A stretch of DNA of 64,000 bases from Brasilonema angustatum HA4187-MV1. GTDB taxonomy: Bacteria > Cyanobacteriota > Cyanobacteriia > Cyanobacteriales > Nostocaceae. The stretch covers positions 124,001 to 188,000 of the forward strand of contig JAHHGV010000002.1 of the NCBI GenBank assembly GCA_019359695.1, given 5' to 3'. The translations under genes were made by a program, and so were the position numbers. Within the stretch, counting starts at the first letter, position 1, and each line of letters begins with the position of its first letter. The notes beneath the pieces are model-generated. The model ran no database searches. It was not told the DNA's origin and was given only the letters and a program-made list of their open reading frames with translations. This document shows positions 47,128 through 55,057 of this stretch, in pieces.

Positions 47128-48222
47128 ATGTATAAAATTTTGGTCATAGAAGATGAGACAAGTGTCAGACAAAATCTTTTGGAATTACTAACTTATGAGG
47201 ATTTTGATGTTATTGCTGCAGAAAATGGTCAGGTTGGTGTGAAGGTAGCTCAAAAGGAAATTCCCGACTTGATTATTTGTGACGTGATGATGCCAGAACT
47301 AGATGGTTATGGCGTTTTAAAAACATTACGTCAACAATCTACAACAGCAACGATTCCGTTGATTTTTTTAACAGCTAAAACAGAGAAAACTTACTTACGC
47401 CAAGGGATGGAATTGGGAGCTGATGACTATTTAACAAAGCCTTTTACCCGCGCAGAACTAATTGCTGCGATTTCCTCCCGATTAAAAAAACAACTTGCCA
47501 TTCGTCAGCAGTCACAAAGAAGGCTGGATGATTTGCGTAGTAGTATTACCATGTCTCTTCCTCACGAAATGAGAACACCACTAAATGGTATTTTAGGTTT
47601 TTCAGAACTTTTAATGAAAGAAGCCGATAACCTTTCTCGGCATGAAATTTTTGAGATGGCAGAAGGTCTTCATAAGTCGGGAAAACGCTTACACAGGTTA
47701 GTTCAAAATTTTTTATTGTACACAGAGCTCGAAATGATAGCAACAGATCCAAAACGAATGAAAAACTTGCAAAGCCATAAAACTGTTTTTCCTTCAATGG
47801 CGTTGCAAAAATTAATTACTGAAAAAGCTCAACAAGTGGGACGTTATACAGATTTTCAAGTCAATTTACAAAGCCCTTGTTGTGTACAAATTTGTGAAAC
47901 AAGACTTTATAAAATTATTGAAGAATTAATTGATAATGCCTTTAAGTTTTCAATATCAGGAACACAAGTTTATCTAACAAGTACTTCAGTTAGTAATCAA
48001 CTGATGATCTCACTGACCAACTACGGACGAGGCATGACAGCCGCTCAAATTGCTGAATTGGGAGCATACCGACAATTTGAGCGCCAACTCTATGAACAAC
48101 AAGGCTCGGGTTTGGGTTTAATCATTGCTAAACGTATAGTTGAGTTATATGGAGGGGAACTTTGTATTCACAGTAAGCTAGGAGAAAAAACAGTTATGCA
48201 AGTCATGCTTCCGTGTATTTAA
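47128..48222 (+). CDS. receiver-histidine kinase hybrid
   Basis: 364 aa from ATG 47128 (MYKILVIEDETSVRQNLLELL). An N-terminal receiver (~1-120, Asp in ICDVMMPELDGYG) closely resembles that of the preceding REC-EAL protein (shared FLTAKT, RQGMELGADDYLTKPFTRAEL), so the two receivers are paralogues. HisKA (~145-210) has MSLPHEMRTPLNGILGFSE, and HATPase_c has EELIDNAFKFSISGT, NYGRGM and GSGLGLIIAKRIVELYG. This receiver-first layout is that of kinases controlled by an upstream phosphorelay. 200 bp after the EAL gene, same strand; the gap holds TATCAATTATCAATT inverted repeats. Confidence 0.92.
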   Translation: MYKILVIEDETSVRQNLLELLTYEDFDVIAAENGQVGVKVAQKEIPDLIICDVMMPELDGYGVLKTLRQQSTTATIPLIFLTAKTEKTYLRQGMELGADDYLTKPFTRAELIAAISSRLKKQLAIRQQSQRRLDDLRSSITMSLPHEMRTPLNGILGFSELLMKEADNLSRHEIFEMAEGLHKSGKRLHRLVQNFLLYTELEMIATDPKRMKNLQSHKTVFPSMALQKLITEKAQQVGRYTDFQVNLQSPCCVQICETRLYKIIEELIDNAFKFSISGTQVYLTSTSVSNQLMISLTNYGRGMTAAQIAELGAYRQFERQLYEQQGSGLGLIIAKRIVELYGGELCIHSKLGEKTVMQVMLPCI

Positions 48223-48248
48223 GCTGACTCAAAGTTCTACCCTTGCTC

Positions 48249-49262
48249 CTAAAAGCGCAGCGCAATCTTACCGAAATGCGCGCCACTCTCCATGTACTCT
48301 AACGCCTGTCGCGCTTCCTCAAAGGGGAACACTCGGTCAACAATGGGTTTGATACTATGTAAAGCAATTGCCTTGTTCATTGCCTCAAACATAGCGCGAC
48401 TACCTACGTAGATGCCTTGTACAGTTATCCCTTTGTGTAGAATCGATGCTGTACTGACATCTGCACTGAGTCCAGAAAGTACTCCAATCAAACTGATATG
48501 TCCGCCGTAGCGTGCTGCACGTAGGGATTTATTGAAGGTAGCAGCACCGCCAACCTCAATAATGCGATCAATTCCCACCTGATTTGTCAGTTGCCAAACT
48601 TTTTCATCCCAGTTTGGTGTAGTTTTGTAATTAATGAGTTCAGATACCCCAAGTTGCTTCAACTTATCTAACTTCAGGTCGCTGCTAGAAGTGGCAATGA
48701 CTTGCACTCCCATTATCTTGCCAAACTGCAACGCAAATAAAGATACTCCTCCCGTACCTTGTATGAGAATAGTGTCGCCAGCTTTCAGCTTGCCATCTGT
48801 TGTTAGGGCGTTCCAAGCCGTTACCGCAGCACAAGGTAACGATGCTGCTTCCTCGTCAGAAAGATGTTCTGGGACATGAACAACGCCGTCTTCATGAAGC
48901 GTCGCGTACTCAGCCAAGATACCATCAATCGCTCCACCCAATGCTGATTTTGATTTATCTGCTGAAAATTCCCCTTCTAACCAGGTTTGCATGAAGATGC
49001 CAGCGACGCGATCGCCCACCCTAACTCTACTCACTCCCTCCCCAACAGCAACCACTTCCCCCACACCATCAGACAATGGAACAAAAGGTAGCTTTTGCTT
49101 AGAACCGTATGCGCCTTTGACTGTTAACAAATCCCGATAATTCAGCGAAGCAGCATGCATCTTTAAGAGAATCTGTCCTGCTTTTGGTTGTGGTTCTGGT
49201 TTTTCAACCAGTGTTAATGCATCTAAACCTTCTTTGGAGTGAACTTCCCAGACTTTCATCAC
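48249..49262 (-). CDS. medium-chain alcohol dehydrogenase / quinone oxidoreductase family enzyme
   Basis: 337 aa. N-terminal GroES-like domain (MKVWEVHSKEGLDALTLVEKPEPQPKAGQILLKMHAASLNYRDLLTVKGAYG, DGVGEVVAVGEGV, GDRVAGIF), then the Rossmann NAD(P) domain with ILIQGTGGVSLFALQFGKIMGVQVIATSSSDLKLD (GTGGV motif). The zinc-ligand Cys/His of true ADHs are absent in the first part (NYRD instead of CxxD), so it is a zinc-free oxidoreductase of the quinone/enoyl reductase branch. Substrate unknown. It is convergent with the REC-kinase gene. Confidence 0.88.
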   Translation of the reverse strand: MMKVWEVHSKEGLDALTLVEKPEPQPKAGQILLKMHAASLNYRDLLTVKGAYGSKQKLPFVPLSDGVGEVVAVGEGVSRVRVGDRVAGIFMQTWLEGEFSADKSKSALGGAIDGILAEYATLHEDGVVHVPEHLSDEEAASLPCAAVTAWNALTTDGKLKAGDTILIQGTGGVSLFALQFGKIMGVQVIATSSSDLKLDKLKQLGVSELINYKTTPNWDEKVWQLTNQVGIDRIIEVGGAATFNKSLRAARYGGHISLIGVLSGLSADVSTASILHKGITVQGIYVGSRAMFEAMNKAIALHSIKPIVDRVFPFEEARQALEYMESGAHFGKIALRF

Positions 49263-49817
49263 AGTTTCCCATTGCTTTTTTCTACTGCTTGCTTATCACA
49301 AATTCATCAATCAAGCAAGGTTTTTCTAGTAGCGGGCTGCAAGTCGAACAGCACAGCCTACAGTCATAATGGTCGTAAAGGTGCCGATATTGTTGACACT
49401 GATTTGTTTTTGAAATGAAAGCGCACAGCTTTGATGGGTTGTCAGAAAAACTTGATTTTTTGGGTTTATGCAACCCATTAGCTCTTTGTAATAGCAGAAA
49501 TTAAGTAGATAGGTGGAAATAAACAGAACTATGTTAAAAAATGTAAAAACCCCTCAAACCTTTACTAATGAACGGCAGGTGCTCATGGGGGAAACCCCCA
49601 AGACCGCACTGCCTCCTAATGACTAATGAACGGCAGTCGCCACAACGGGGGAAACCCCAACGCTCTTATCCTGCGACGGGAAACCCGTCTATGTCCTGCG
49701 GACACGCTAGTCCCTAAGAGGGACGCTGCGCAAATGCTATCAGCACTGGCGCAGCAAGGCGCTGCCTCCTAATGACTGCCAAAACTAGTTAACTTTATTT
49801 GTACCGACCTACTTACT
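49263..49817. repeat. 555-bp gene-free interval with GC-rich repeats
   Basis: Contains two similar units starting GAACGGCAG and ending CTGCCTCCTAATGACT (49570-49626 and 49629-49785), with inner hairpins GGGGGAAACCCCC and GGGAAACCC, and dispersed-repeat pieces (CCTGCGGACACGCTA). No gene. It must contain the htrA promoter, but no box was recognised. Confidence 0.5.
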
Positions 49818-51068
49818 ATGTCTTTGTCATCTTCTGAAGAACAACGTTTCTTGCCCGTTTTACGTCAAGTGATTAGCCATGCTTTAATCGCTGTCTTGAG
49901 TGTGGCATTAACTTTGACGATATTATGGGCTTTTCCCAACTTACCAATTCTTAAGCGATCATCTCTACAGAGTGCTGTTGCACCCATAACTTCCACAGTA
50001 GAAACAACGACTCCCTCAACAGCAGACTCCCAAGAAGTTCCTATCCGGAGTTTCGTGAGTGCTGCTGTCAATCGAGTCGGAACCGCAGTTGTGCAAATTG
50101 ATACAGACCGCAAAATCACAATGCGTGCACCTGCTCCATATTTGAGTGACCCCTTTTTCCGCGATTTTTTTGGTAATGATTTCTCTGCGATGCCTCAAGA
50201 GTATCACCAACGCGGAGAAGGTTCTGGTTTTATTATTGACCCCAATGGCATGATTCTCACTAATGCTCATGTTGTCAGTGGTGCTGATTCTGTGACTGTC
50301 ACTCTCAAGGATGGACGCAAGTTAAAAGGAGAGGTGAAAGGAGTTGATGAGCCTTCTGATTTGGCAGTTGTCAAAATTGATGGGAAAGATTTGCCAGTAG
50401 CTGCCCTTGGAAGTTCGCAAGACTTGAAAGTGGGTGATTGGGCGATCGCAGTCGGCAACCCGTTAGGATTAGATAACACGGTCACTTTGGGTATTATCAG
50501 CACGTTGAATCGCTCCAGCGCTCAAGTTGGCATCCCAGATAAACGCTTGGACTTCATCCAAACTGATGCTGCTATCAATCCTGGTAATTCTGGTGGTCCT
50601 TTGCTGAATGAACAAGGTGAAGTTATTGGCATTAATACAGCAATTCGTGCTGATGCTCAGGGAATCGGGTTTGCGATTCCGATTGACAAAGCCAAGGTGA
50701 TTAAAAATGCTTTGGTTCGTGGTGAGAAAATCCCGCATCCTTACATTGGCGTTCGGATGATGACTCTTACACCAGAATTGGCAAAACAATCAAACAGTGA
50801 CCCCAATACAGCGATAACTTTACCACAAATCAATGGTGTATTGGTGATACAAGTGATACCTAATAGTCCTGCAGCTACTGCTGGTGTGCGTCGAGGAGAT
50901 GTCATTACCCAAGTTGGTGAACAAGCGATAACGACTGCCGAACAGTTGCAAGACTTGGTAGAACTCAGTCGAATCAACCAGCCCTTGCAAATGAAGGTAC
51001 AACGGGGTGAACAAACTCAACAGTTGAGCGTGCGACCGGGTGAACTGGGGGAAGCTTCTGAGTCTTAA
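49818..51068 (+). CDS. HtrA/Deg-family periplasmic serine protease
   Basis: 416 aa. An N-terminal membrane anchor (ISHALIAVLSVALTLTILWAF) precedes the trypsin domain: GSGFIIDPNGMILTNAHVVSGAD (His), EPSDLAVVKID (Asp), FIQTDAAINPGNSGGPLLNEQGE (Ser). One PDZ domain (~310-405) has GVLVIQVIPNSPAATAGVRRGDVITQVGEQAI. One PDZ and an N-anchor fit the cyanobacterial HhoA/HhoB/HtrA trio; which of the three cannot be told. It degrades misfolded envelope or thylakoid-lumen proteins. Convergent with the amylase gene. Confidence 0.94.
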   Translation: MSLSSSEEQRFLPVLRQVISHALIAVLSVALTLTILWAFPNLPILKRSSLQSAVAPITSTVETTTPSTADSQEVPIRSFVSAAVNRVGTAVVQIDTDRKITMRAPAPYLSDPFFRDFFGNDFSAMPQEYHQRGEGSGFIIDPNGMILTNAHVVSGADSVTVTLKDGRKLKGEVKGVDEPSDLAVVKIDGKDLPVAALGSSQDLKVGDWAIAVGNPLGLDNTVTLGIISTLNRSSAQVGIPDKRLDFIQTDAAINPGNSGGPLLNEQGEVIGINTAIRADAQGIGFAIPIDKAKVIKNALVRGEKIPHPYIGVRMMTLTPELAKQSNSDPNTAITLPQINGVLVIQVIPNSPAATAGVRRGDVITQVGEQAITTAEQLQDLVELSRINQPLQMKVQRGEQTQQLSVRPGELGEASES

Positions 51069-51140
51069 ATCAGTGAACAGTTATCAGCATAATCAGCTTT
51101 CTTGATCTGATAACTGATAACTGATAACTGGTAACTCCGA

Positions 51141-52619
51141 CTAGGACTGTGGAACCCACACAGAAACGGAACCAGCAGTACATCGAAAATCAGCCCAGCC
51201 GTCATCATTTGTTGTGATGGGTTCGCTGATATGTTCGGTGATGTCAATGTAAGTGCTGTTGGGTTGCCCAACTTCCATCCACTTAGTCCCCTCTTCCCCA
51301 TTACTCAAAACAACTGCCATTCCGCCAGGATGTTCTTCATCTCCTAAGCGTGTCCAGCCCATTGTATTAGGGTGATCGAAATAATCGTATTGATCGCCAT
51401 AGGCATAGGTTTGACGAGCATGTAAAAACTTATCAATTAGCCATTGATGACTATCGAGCCAAATCTCATGCTCATTGCCATCTGTGCCCGTATCCTTGTA
51501 ATTAGCACCATAGTAATCCGCATAGAAGATACAGGGATAACCATCACTTCGCAGTAGGATCAACGCATAAGCCAACGGTTTAAACCAGCTTTCCACTACA
51601 GACTCCAACGACTGCAAGGGTTGAGAATCGTGATTCTCTACCAAGGTGACGGCTAAAGCAGGTTGCTCTTGCACCAAGGTGTTATCAAAGATCTGCCGCA
51701 TGTCGTACTCATTGCCTTGTTTGCTGGCTGCGCTAAAGTTATAGTGCAATGGCGCATCAAACAACAACACATCGCCACCCGTAACGCTAATGAAATGGTG
51801 CAGCGCTTCAATTTCATAAGACCAATACTCACCCACAGCAAAGAGATCGCGCTTCGCATGTTGACGACAGTGCTGTAACCATTCTGGGAAAAAGCCAGCC
51901 CTAACGTGTTTAACTGCATCAAAGCGAAATCCATCTACCACAGTGGTGTCTATGAACCATTCCCCCCAGCGCTTGAGTTCGTCGCGAACTTCTTGATTCT
52001 CCATATCCAGATCGCATCCCATCAAATAGTCAAAAGCGCCTTTTTCTAGATCAACCTGTTCGTCAAATTGTTTATCTTTAAACAGGTAAACTGCATTCTC
52101 ACCTTCGTTGTAAACGTTATAATCAACTGCGTCGAAGTGCCACCAGTGCCATTCCATTTCGGAGTATTTGCCTTTGCGACCTGGGAAGGTGAAGTGAGTC
52201 CACACTTTTATTGTTTGCATCTCACCGATTGGCTCGTGGCGATTGTCTGGATTGTAGGGAGTTGCTTCCACCTCTTCGGCTTCGTCTGCACCTAACTTAT
52301 GGTTGAGGACAACATCAGCATATACTCGAATACCAGCATCTCTTGCTGCTTTGACAGCAGCGATATACTCCTCTTTTGTGCCGTACTTTGTCCGAACCGA
52401 GCCTTTCTGGTCAAACTCACCTAGATCGTACATATCGTAGACGCCATAGCCGACATCGTAGCCGCCCCCTGTTCCTTTGTAAGCTGGGGGTAACCAAACA
52501 GATGTAACACCTACATCAGCTAACTCTTTGACTCTATCCTTTAACTCATTCCAAAGATTACCATCTGGAGGGATATACCAATGGAAGTACTGCATCATTA
52601 CACCATTGAGTTGAGCCAT
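51141..52619 (-). CDS. cytoplasmic alpha-amylase (GH13)
   Basis: 492 aa. GH13 conserved regions in order: VYADVVLNHKLGADEAEEVEA, VDGFRFDAVKHV (nucleophile Asp), FAVGEYW (acid/base Glu) and LVENHDSQ (transition-state Asp). The start NGVMMQYFHWYIPPDGNLWNELKDRVKELADVGVTSVWLPPAYKG and the lack of a signal peptide fit the bacterial/plant-like cytoplasmic subfamily 5 (AmyS-like). It hydrolyses alpha-1,4-glucans, probably glycogen. Confidence 0.94.
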   Translation of the reverse strand: MAQLNGVMMQYFHWYIPPDGNLWNELKDRVKELADVGVTSVWLPPAYKGTGGGYDVGYGVYDMYDLGEFDQKGSVRTKYGTKEEYIAAVKAARDAGIRVYADVVLNHKLGADEAEEVEATPYNPDNRHEPIGEMQTIKVWTHFTFPGRKGKYSEMEWHWWHFDAVDYNVYNEGENAVYLFKDKQFDEQVDLEKGAFDYLMGCDLDMENQEVRDELKRWGEWFIDTTVVDGFRFDAVKHVRAGFFPEWLQHCRQHAKRDLFAVGEYWSYEIEALHHFISVTGGDVLLFDAPLHYNFSAASKQGNEYDMRQIFDNTLVQEQPALAVTLVENHDSQPLQSLESVVESWFKPLAYALILLRSDGYPCIFYADYYGANYKDTGTDGNEHEIWLDSHQWLIDKFLHARQTYAYGDQYDYFDHPNTMGWTRLGDEEHPGGMAVVLSNGEEGTKWMEVGQPNSTYIDITEHISEPITTNDDGWADFRCTAGSVSVWVPQS

Positions 52620-52732
52620 ATGTGTCCCTGTAGTAAGATCTACGATAATTTTTTATTTTCGACACAAAGACTATACTTGAAATTTTGTTTGATATCTCTA
52701 AATAGAAATAAAAATCTACTGAAAAACTGCAA

Positions 52733-53131
52733 TTAACTATTGTTTTCTTCTACGGATGACAGTTCTTGAGCCAAGTTTTTCTGGAGTGCTTCCAATACCG
52801 CGATCGGGTCAGCAGGTTCTTGCATCAATTGGGCTTCGGAATCATGCCGATTTATCACATCAGGCAAATCAGCACGGAGTTCTTCTAATAGAGAAATAAT
52901 CTTGGCAATTTTTTGCTCGGAGAGCAAGTTAAGCTGTAGCATCAGTTGCGCCCGCTGTTCGGCAAAGTTTTCTTGGCGAGTTTGTCGCACCAGCACTCCA
53001 GTTGAAATCACTAATGCGGCTGCGTCTAAGCCGTGATTTGACCAGCTAAATGAGGGCAGGTTGAATGGTAAAAAGCGATCAAAAAAACTACCAAAAATCC
53101 ACAAAGTCAATATGAGTAGTAAAATATACAT
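52733..53131 (-). CDS. short DUF1003-like membrane protein, possibly N-truncated
   Basis: 132 aa. One hydrophobic segment (MYILLLILTLWIFGSFF), then FDRFLPFNLPSF and QTRQENFAEQRAQLMLQLNLLSEQKIAKIISLLEELRAD, which resembles the C-terminal half of DUF1003 proteins (P-F-N-L, xxRQ..AEQRAxLDLQINLL). Family members usually have ~40 more N-terminal residues. Here the start lies only 35 bp from the broken end of hsdM, so the missing part may have been lost in the same event. Confidence 0.55.
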   Translation of the reverse strand: MYILLLILTLWIFGSFFDRFLPFNLPSFSWSNHGLDAAALVISTGVLVRQTRQENFAEQRAQLMLQLNLLSEQKIAKIISLLEELRADLPDVINRHDSEAQLMQEPADPIAVLEALQKNLAQELSSVEENNS

Positions 53132-53166
53132 GAATGTTGACCGCCCAAAGAATGTAGCGATCGCTT

Positions 53167-53997
53167 CTAATATCCGCTGGTATCGGGATTGGTAAAAACA
53201 GGGTTACGCAGAGTATCCCCGCGTTCAATTACAAAATCCTCAACTCCGTGCAGCACCAGGTTCATGCGGGCTGTGGACGCTGTAGTTAAATTCTTCTCTT
53301 GTCCGTACAGCTTACCAAAAAAGGTTCTTGGATCGCCACCTTTGTCCCGCACATGAGCAACAGCCGCCAGCAACATCCCTCCTGTGCCGCACGCAGGGTC
53401 ATAAACGCTTTCGCCTTCCTGCGGGTCAAGTATATCCACCATTAACCGTACCACACTACGCGGAGTATAAAATTCACCAGCCTTGTTTTTAGTGGTATCG
53501 GCAAACTTTTTAATCAGGTACTCGTAAGCATCCCCTATGACATCGCTGGTAACGCGCTTGTTGCTGAGGTTTAGTGCCGAGAAATGCTCAATCAGGTCTT
53601 TCAGCAGTTCATCGGGTAGCCGCTCTTTATTTGTCCACTGGGCATCACCAAACACTCCGTACAGGTGCTTCTGGTTGGCGGCTTCAATACTACGCATAGC
53701 GTTTTGCAGCACCGTCCCCACATTGCTAGCTGCCTCACGCACGTCTTTCCAGTGATTGCCTTCTGGGATTTGGAAGCGGTGTTCATCAGGAAAATCGTCT
53801 CCGTATTCCTCCATCATTGCTCGGTATTCTTCATCCCAGACATCACAGATGCGCTTGAAGAACAGCAACGGCAGGATGTAGCTTTTCCAGTCAGTACGAT
53901 CCACGGGACTGCCACGCAAAATGTTTGCCGCTTCCCATAGGTGGGACTCCAGCTCTTGTAGGGTAATGGGGGCATCAAACAGTGTTCCCTGGATCAT
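53167..53997 (-). pseudogene. hsdM: truncated type I restriction-modification methyltransferase subunit HsdM
   Basis: 276 aa from ATG 53997 (MIQGTLFDAP). The N-terminal helical domain (LESHLWEAANILRGSPVDRTDWKSYILPLLFFKRICDVWDEE) and the SAM-binding motif I (GEFYTPRSVVRLMVDILDPQEGESVYDPACGTGGMLLAA) are intact. The protein ends at GDTLRNPVFTNPDTSGY, just before the catalytic NPPF motif and the C-terminal ~220 residues. No hsdS or hsdR follows. It cannot methylate DNA. It lies between the DUF1003-like gene and the XRE regulator. Confidence 0.88.
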
Positions 53998-54108
53998 GGG
54001 TTCTCGTACCAAAATAAACGAGCAGCCTTTGTTTTAATGTTACAAAGACCAAATATAGCGACGACAATTATAGGACAGAATTCTCAATTTATCTTGTTAT
54101 ATTTATAC

Positions 54109-54363
54109 TTACGCCACATCAACAATAGAAACAACCTTGCCATCACCATCATCCGGCTCATATTCCAACAGTTCCCCAGGCTGACAATTTAACGCCTTAC
54201 AAATGCCATTCAATCTTTCTGGGATTAATCGTGGCATCTCGTCAACTTTGCGAAGCCTGTACACTGAATTTTCTGTTATCCCTAACGCTTCCGCCAAGTC
54301 CTTATTTCTGACTCGCTTTCGCGCCATCACTTCATTTAATTTCCAACGAATCACTTGATTCAT
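54109..54363 (-). CDS. XRE/Cro-type transcriptional regulator
   Basis: 84 aa. A helix-turn-helix of the Cro/CI type: RWKLNEVMARKRVRNKDLAEALGITENSVYRLRKVDEMPRLIPERLNGICKALNCQPGELLEYEPDD. It faces away from the cas12k region, and its start lies by a 13-bp inverted repeat (54431-54479). Regulators next to cas12k repress type V-K systems in studied cyanobacteria (MerR-type CvkR is the best known), so this could be the regulator of the module; that is inference. Confidence 0.88.
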   Translation of the reverse strand: MNQVIRWKLNEVMARKRVRNKDLAEALGITENSVYRLRKVDEMPRLIPERLNGICKALNCQPGELLEYEPDDGDGKVVSIVDVA

Positions 54364-54430
54364 AAACTTACACTACATCACCAGTTTAGTAGCTGCTAGA
54401 CGTAGATTTATCTACTTGCCATTATTCTAC

Positions 54431-54479
54431 ATCAAGTGTAGATATAACAACGTTGAAGTTTTATAAATCTACACTTGAT
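54431..54479. promoter_or_regulatory. inverted-repeat operator candidate
   Basis: ATCAAGTGTAGAT (54431-54443) and its exact inverse ATCTACACTTGAT (54467-54479) lie between the XRE regulator and the genes leading to cas12k. Partial copies (TAGACGTAGAT at ~54397, TTCTACATTT at ~54484) surround them. Confidence 0.6.
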
Positions 54480-54520
54480 AAAATTCTACATTTAACATAG
54501 ATTAAAAATGAGACAAAAAT

Positions 54521-54560
54521 AAAGGCGATCGCCCAGTCGCCAAACCACGCGATCGCCTTT
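54521..54560. terminator. hairpin with GGCGATCGC stem
   Basis: AAAGGCGATCGC (54521-54532) pairs with GCGATCGCCTTT (54549-54560) over a 16-nt loop, with A/T runs on both sides. It could act as a terminator in either direction, or be two HIP1 sites in mirror order. Confidence 0.45.
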
Positions 54561-54620
54561 TAGGCGGGCGCTTTGCGCCATCGCCTTTTGTAAAACCCCG
54601 ATTATGAGGTCACTCACATA

Positions 54621-54932
54621 ATGACACAACGAGAGTTTGATAACCAAGCCTCGGCTCAAGCAGAGTTCGAGGAACATATCGATGAGTCTGCTGATGCAGT
54701 AGCACCAGAATTTGAAATCGACTCGATACCAGACGATTTTGGAGAACTTTATCGAGTTTGGTATGGTTCCCGGCTTCTTGGCACTTTTTATCAGAATCTT
54801 GAGGGTAAATGGATAGCGCAACCGTGTCATCGAGATAAACAACTTTGTTGTGAAACTCCTGATGCAGCGCAACTATTAATCATTGCTGTTAGTGGGTTGC
54901 TAGTAGCAGAGGTAGCCCAGCAAGTTGCATAA
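54621..54932 (+). CDS. 103-aa acidic protein of unknown function upstream of cas12k
   Basis: Starts with ATG 54621 (MTQREFDNQASAQAEFEEH). The N-terminal half is strongly acidic (EEHIDESADAVAPEFEIDSIPDDFGE), followed by LYRVWYGSRLLGTFYQNLEGKWIAQP, a compact beta-like stretch, and a hydrophobic C-terminal helix (AAQLLIIAVSGLLVAEVAQQVA). I do not recognise a family. It is 125 bp before cas12k on the same strand. An inhibitor or accessory role is speculation. Confidence 0.6.
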   Translation: MTQREFDNQASAQAEFEEHIDESADAVAPEFEIDSIPDDFGELYRVWYGSRLLGTFYQNLEGKWIAQPCHRDKQLCCETPDAAQLLIIAVSGLLVAEVAQQVA

Positions 54933-55057
54933 GTTTTTCCCTCAGCTAGAGGCGTGGTTAAATTCACGTCTCTTTCTTGCTTAGAACTTTTGGACACATT
55001 GCTGTTTGTGAAAACTTTATTAATCATTCCTTCAATGACAATCCTGCGTAAAACGAC

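Noticed and set aside
54010-54110. Possible left end of the V-K transposon (GACGACAATTATAGGACAG)
   Set aside because: Resembles TnsB sites only vaguely, lacks TGTACA and regular spacing.
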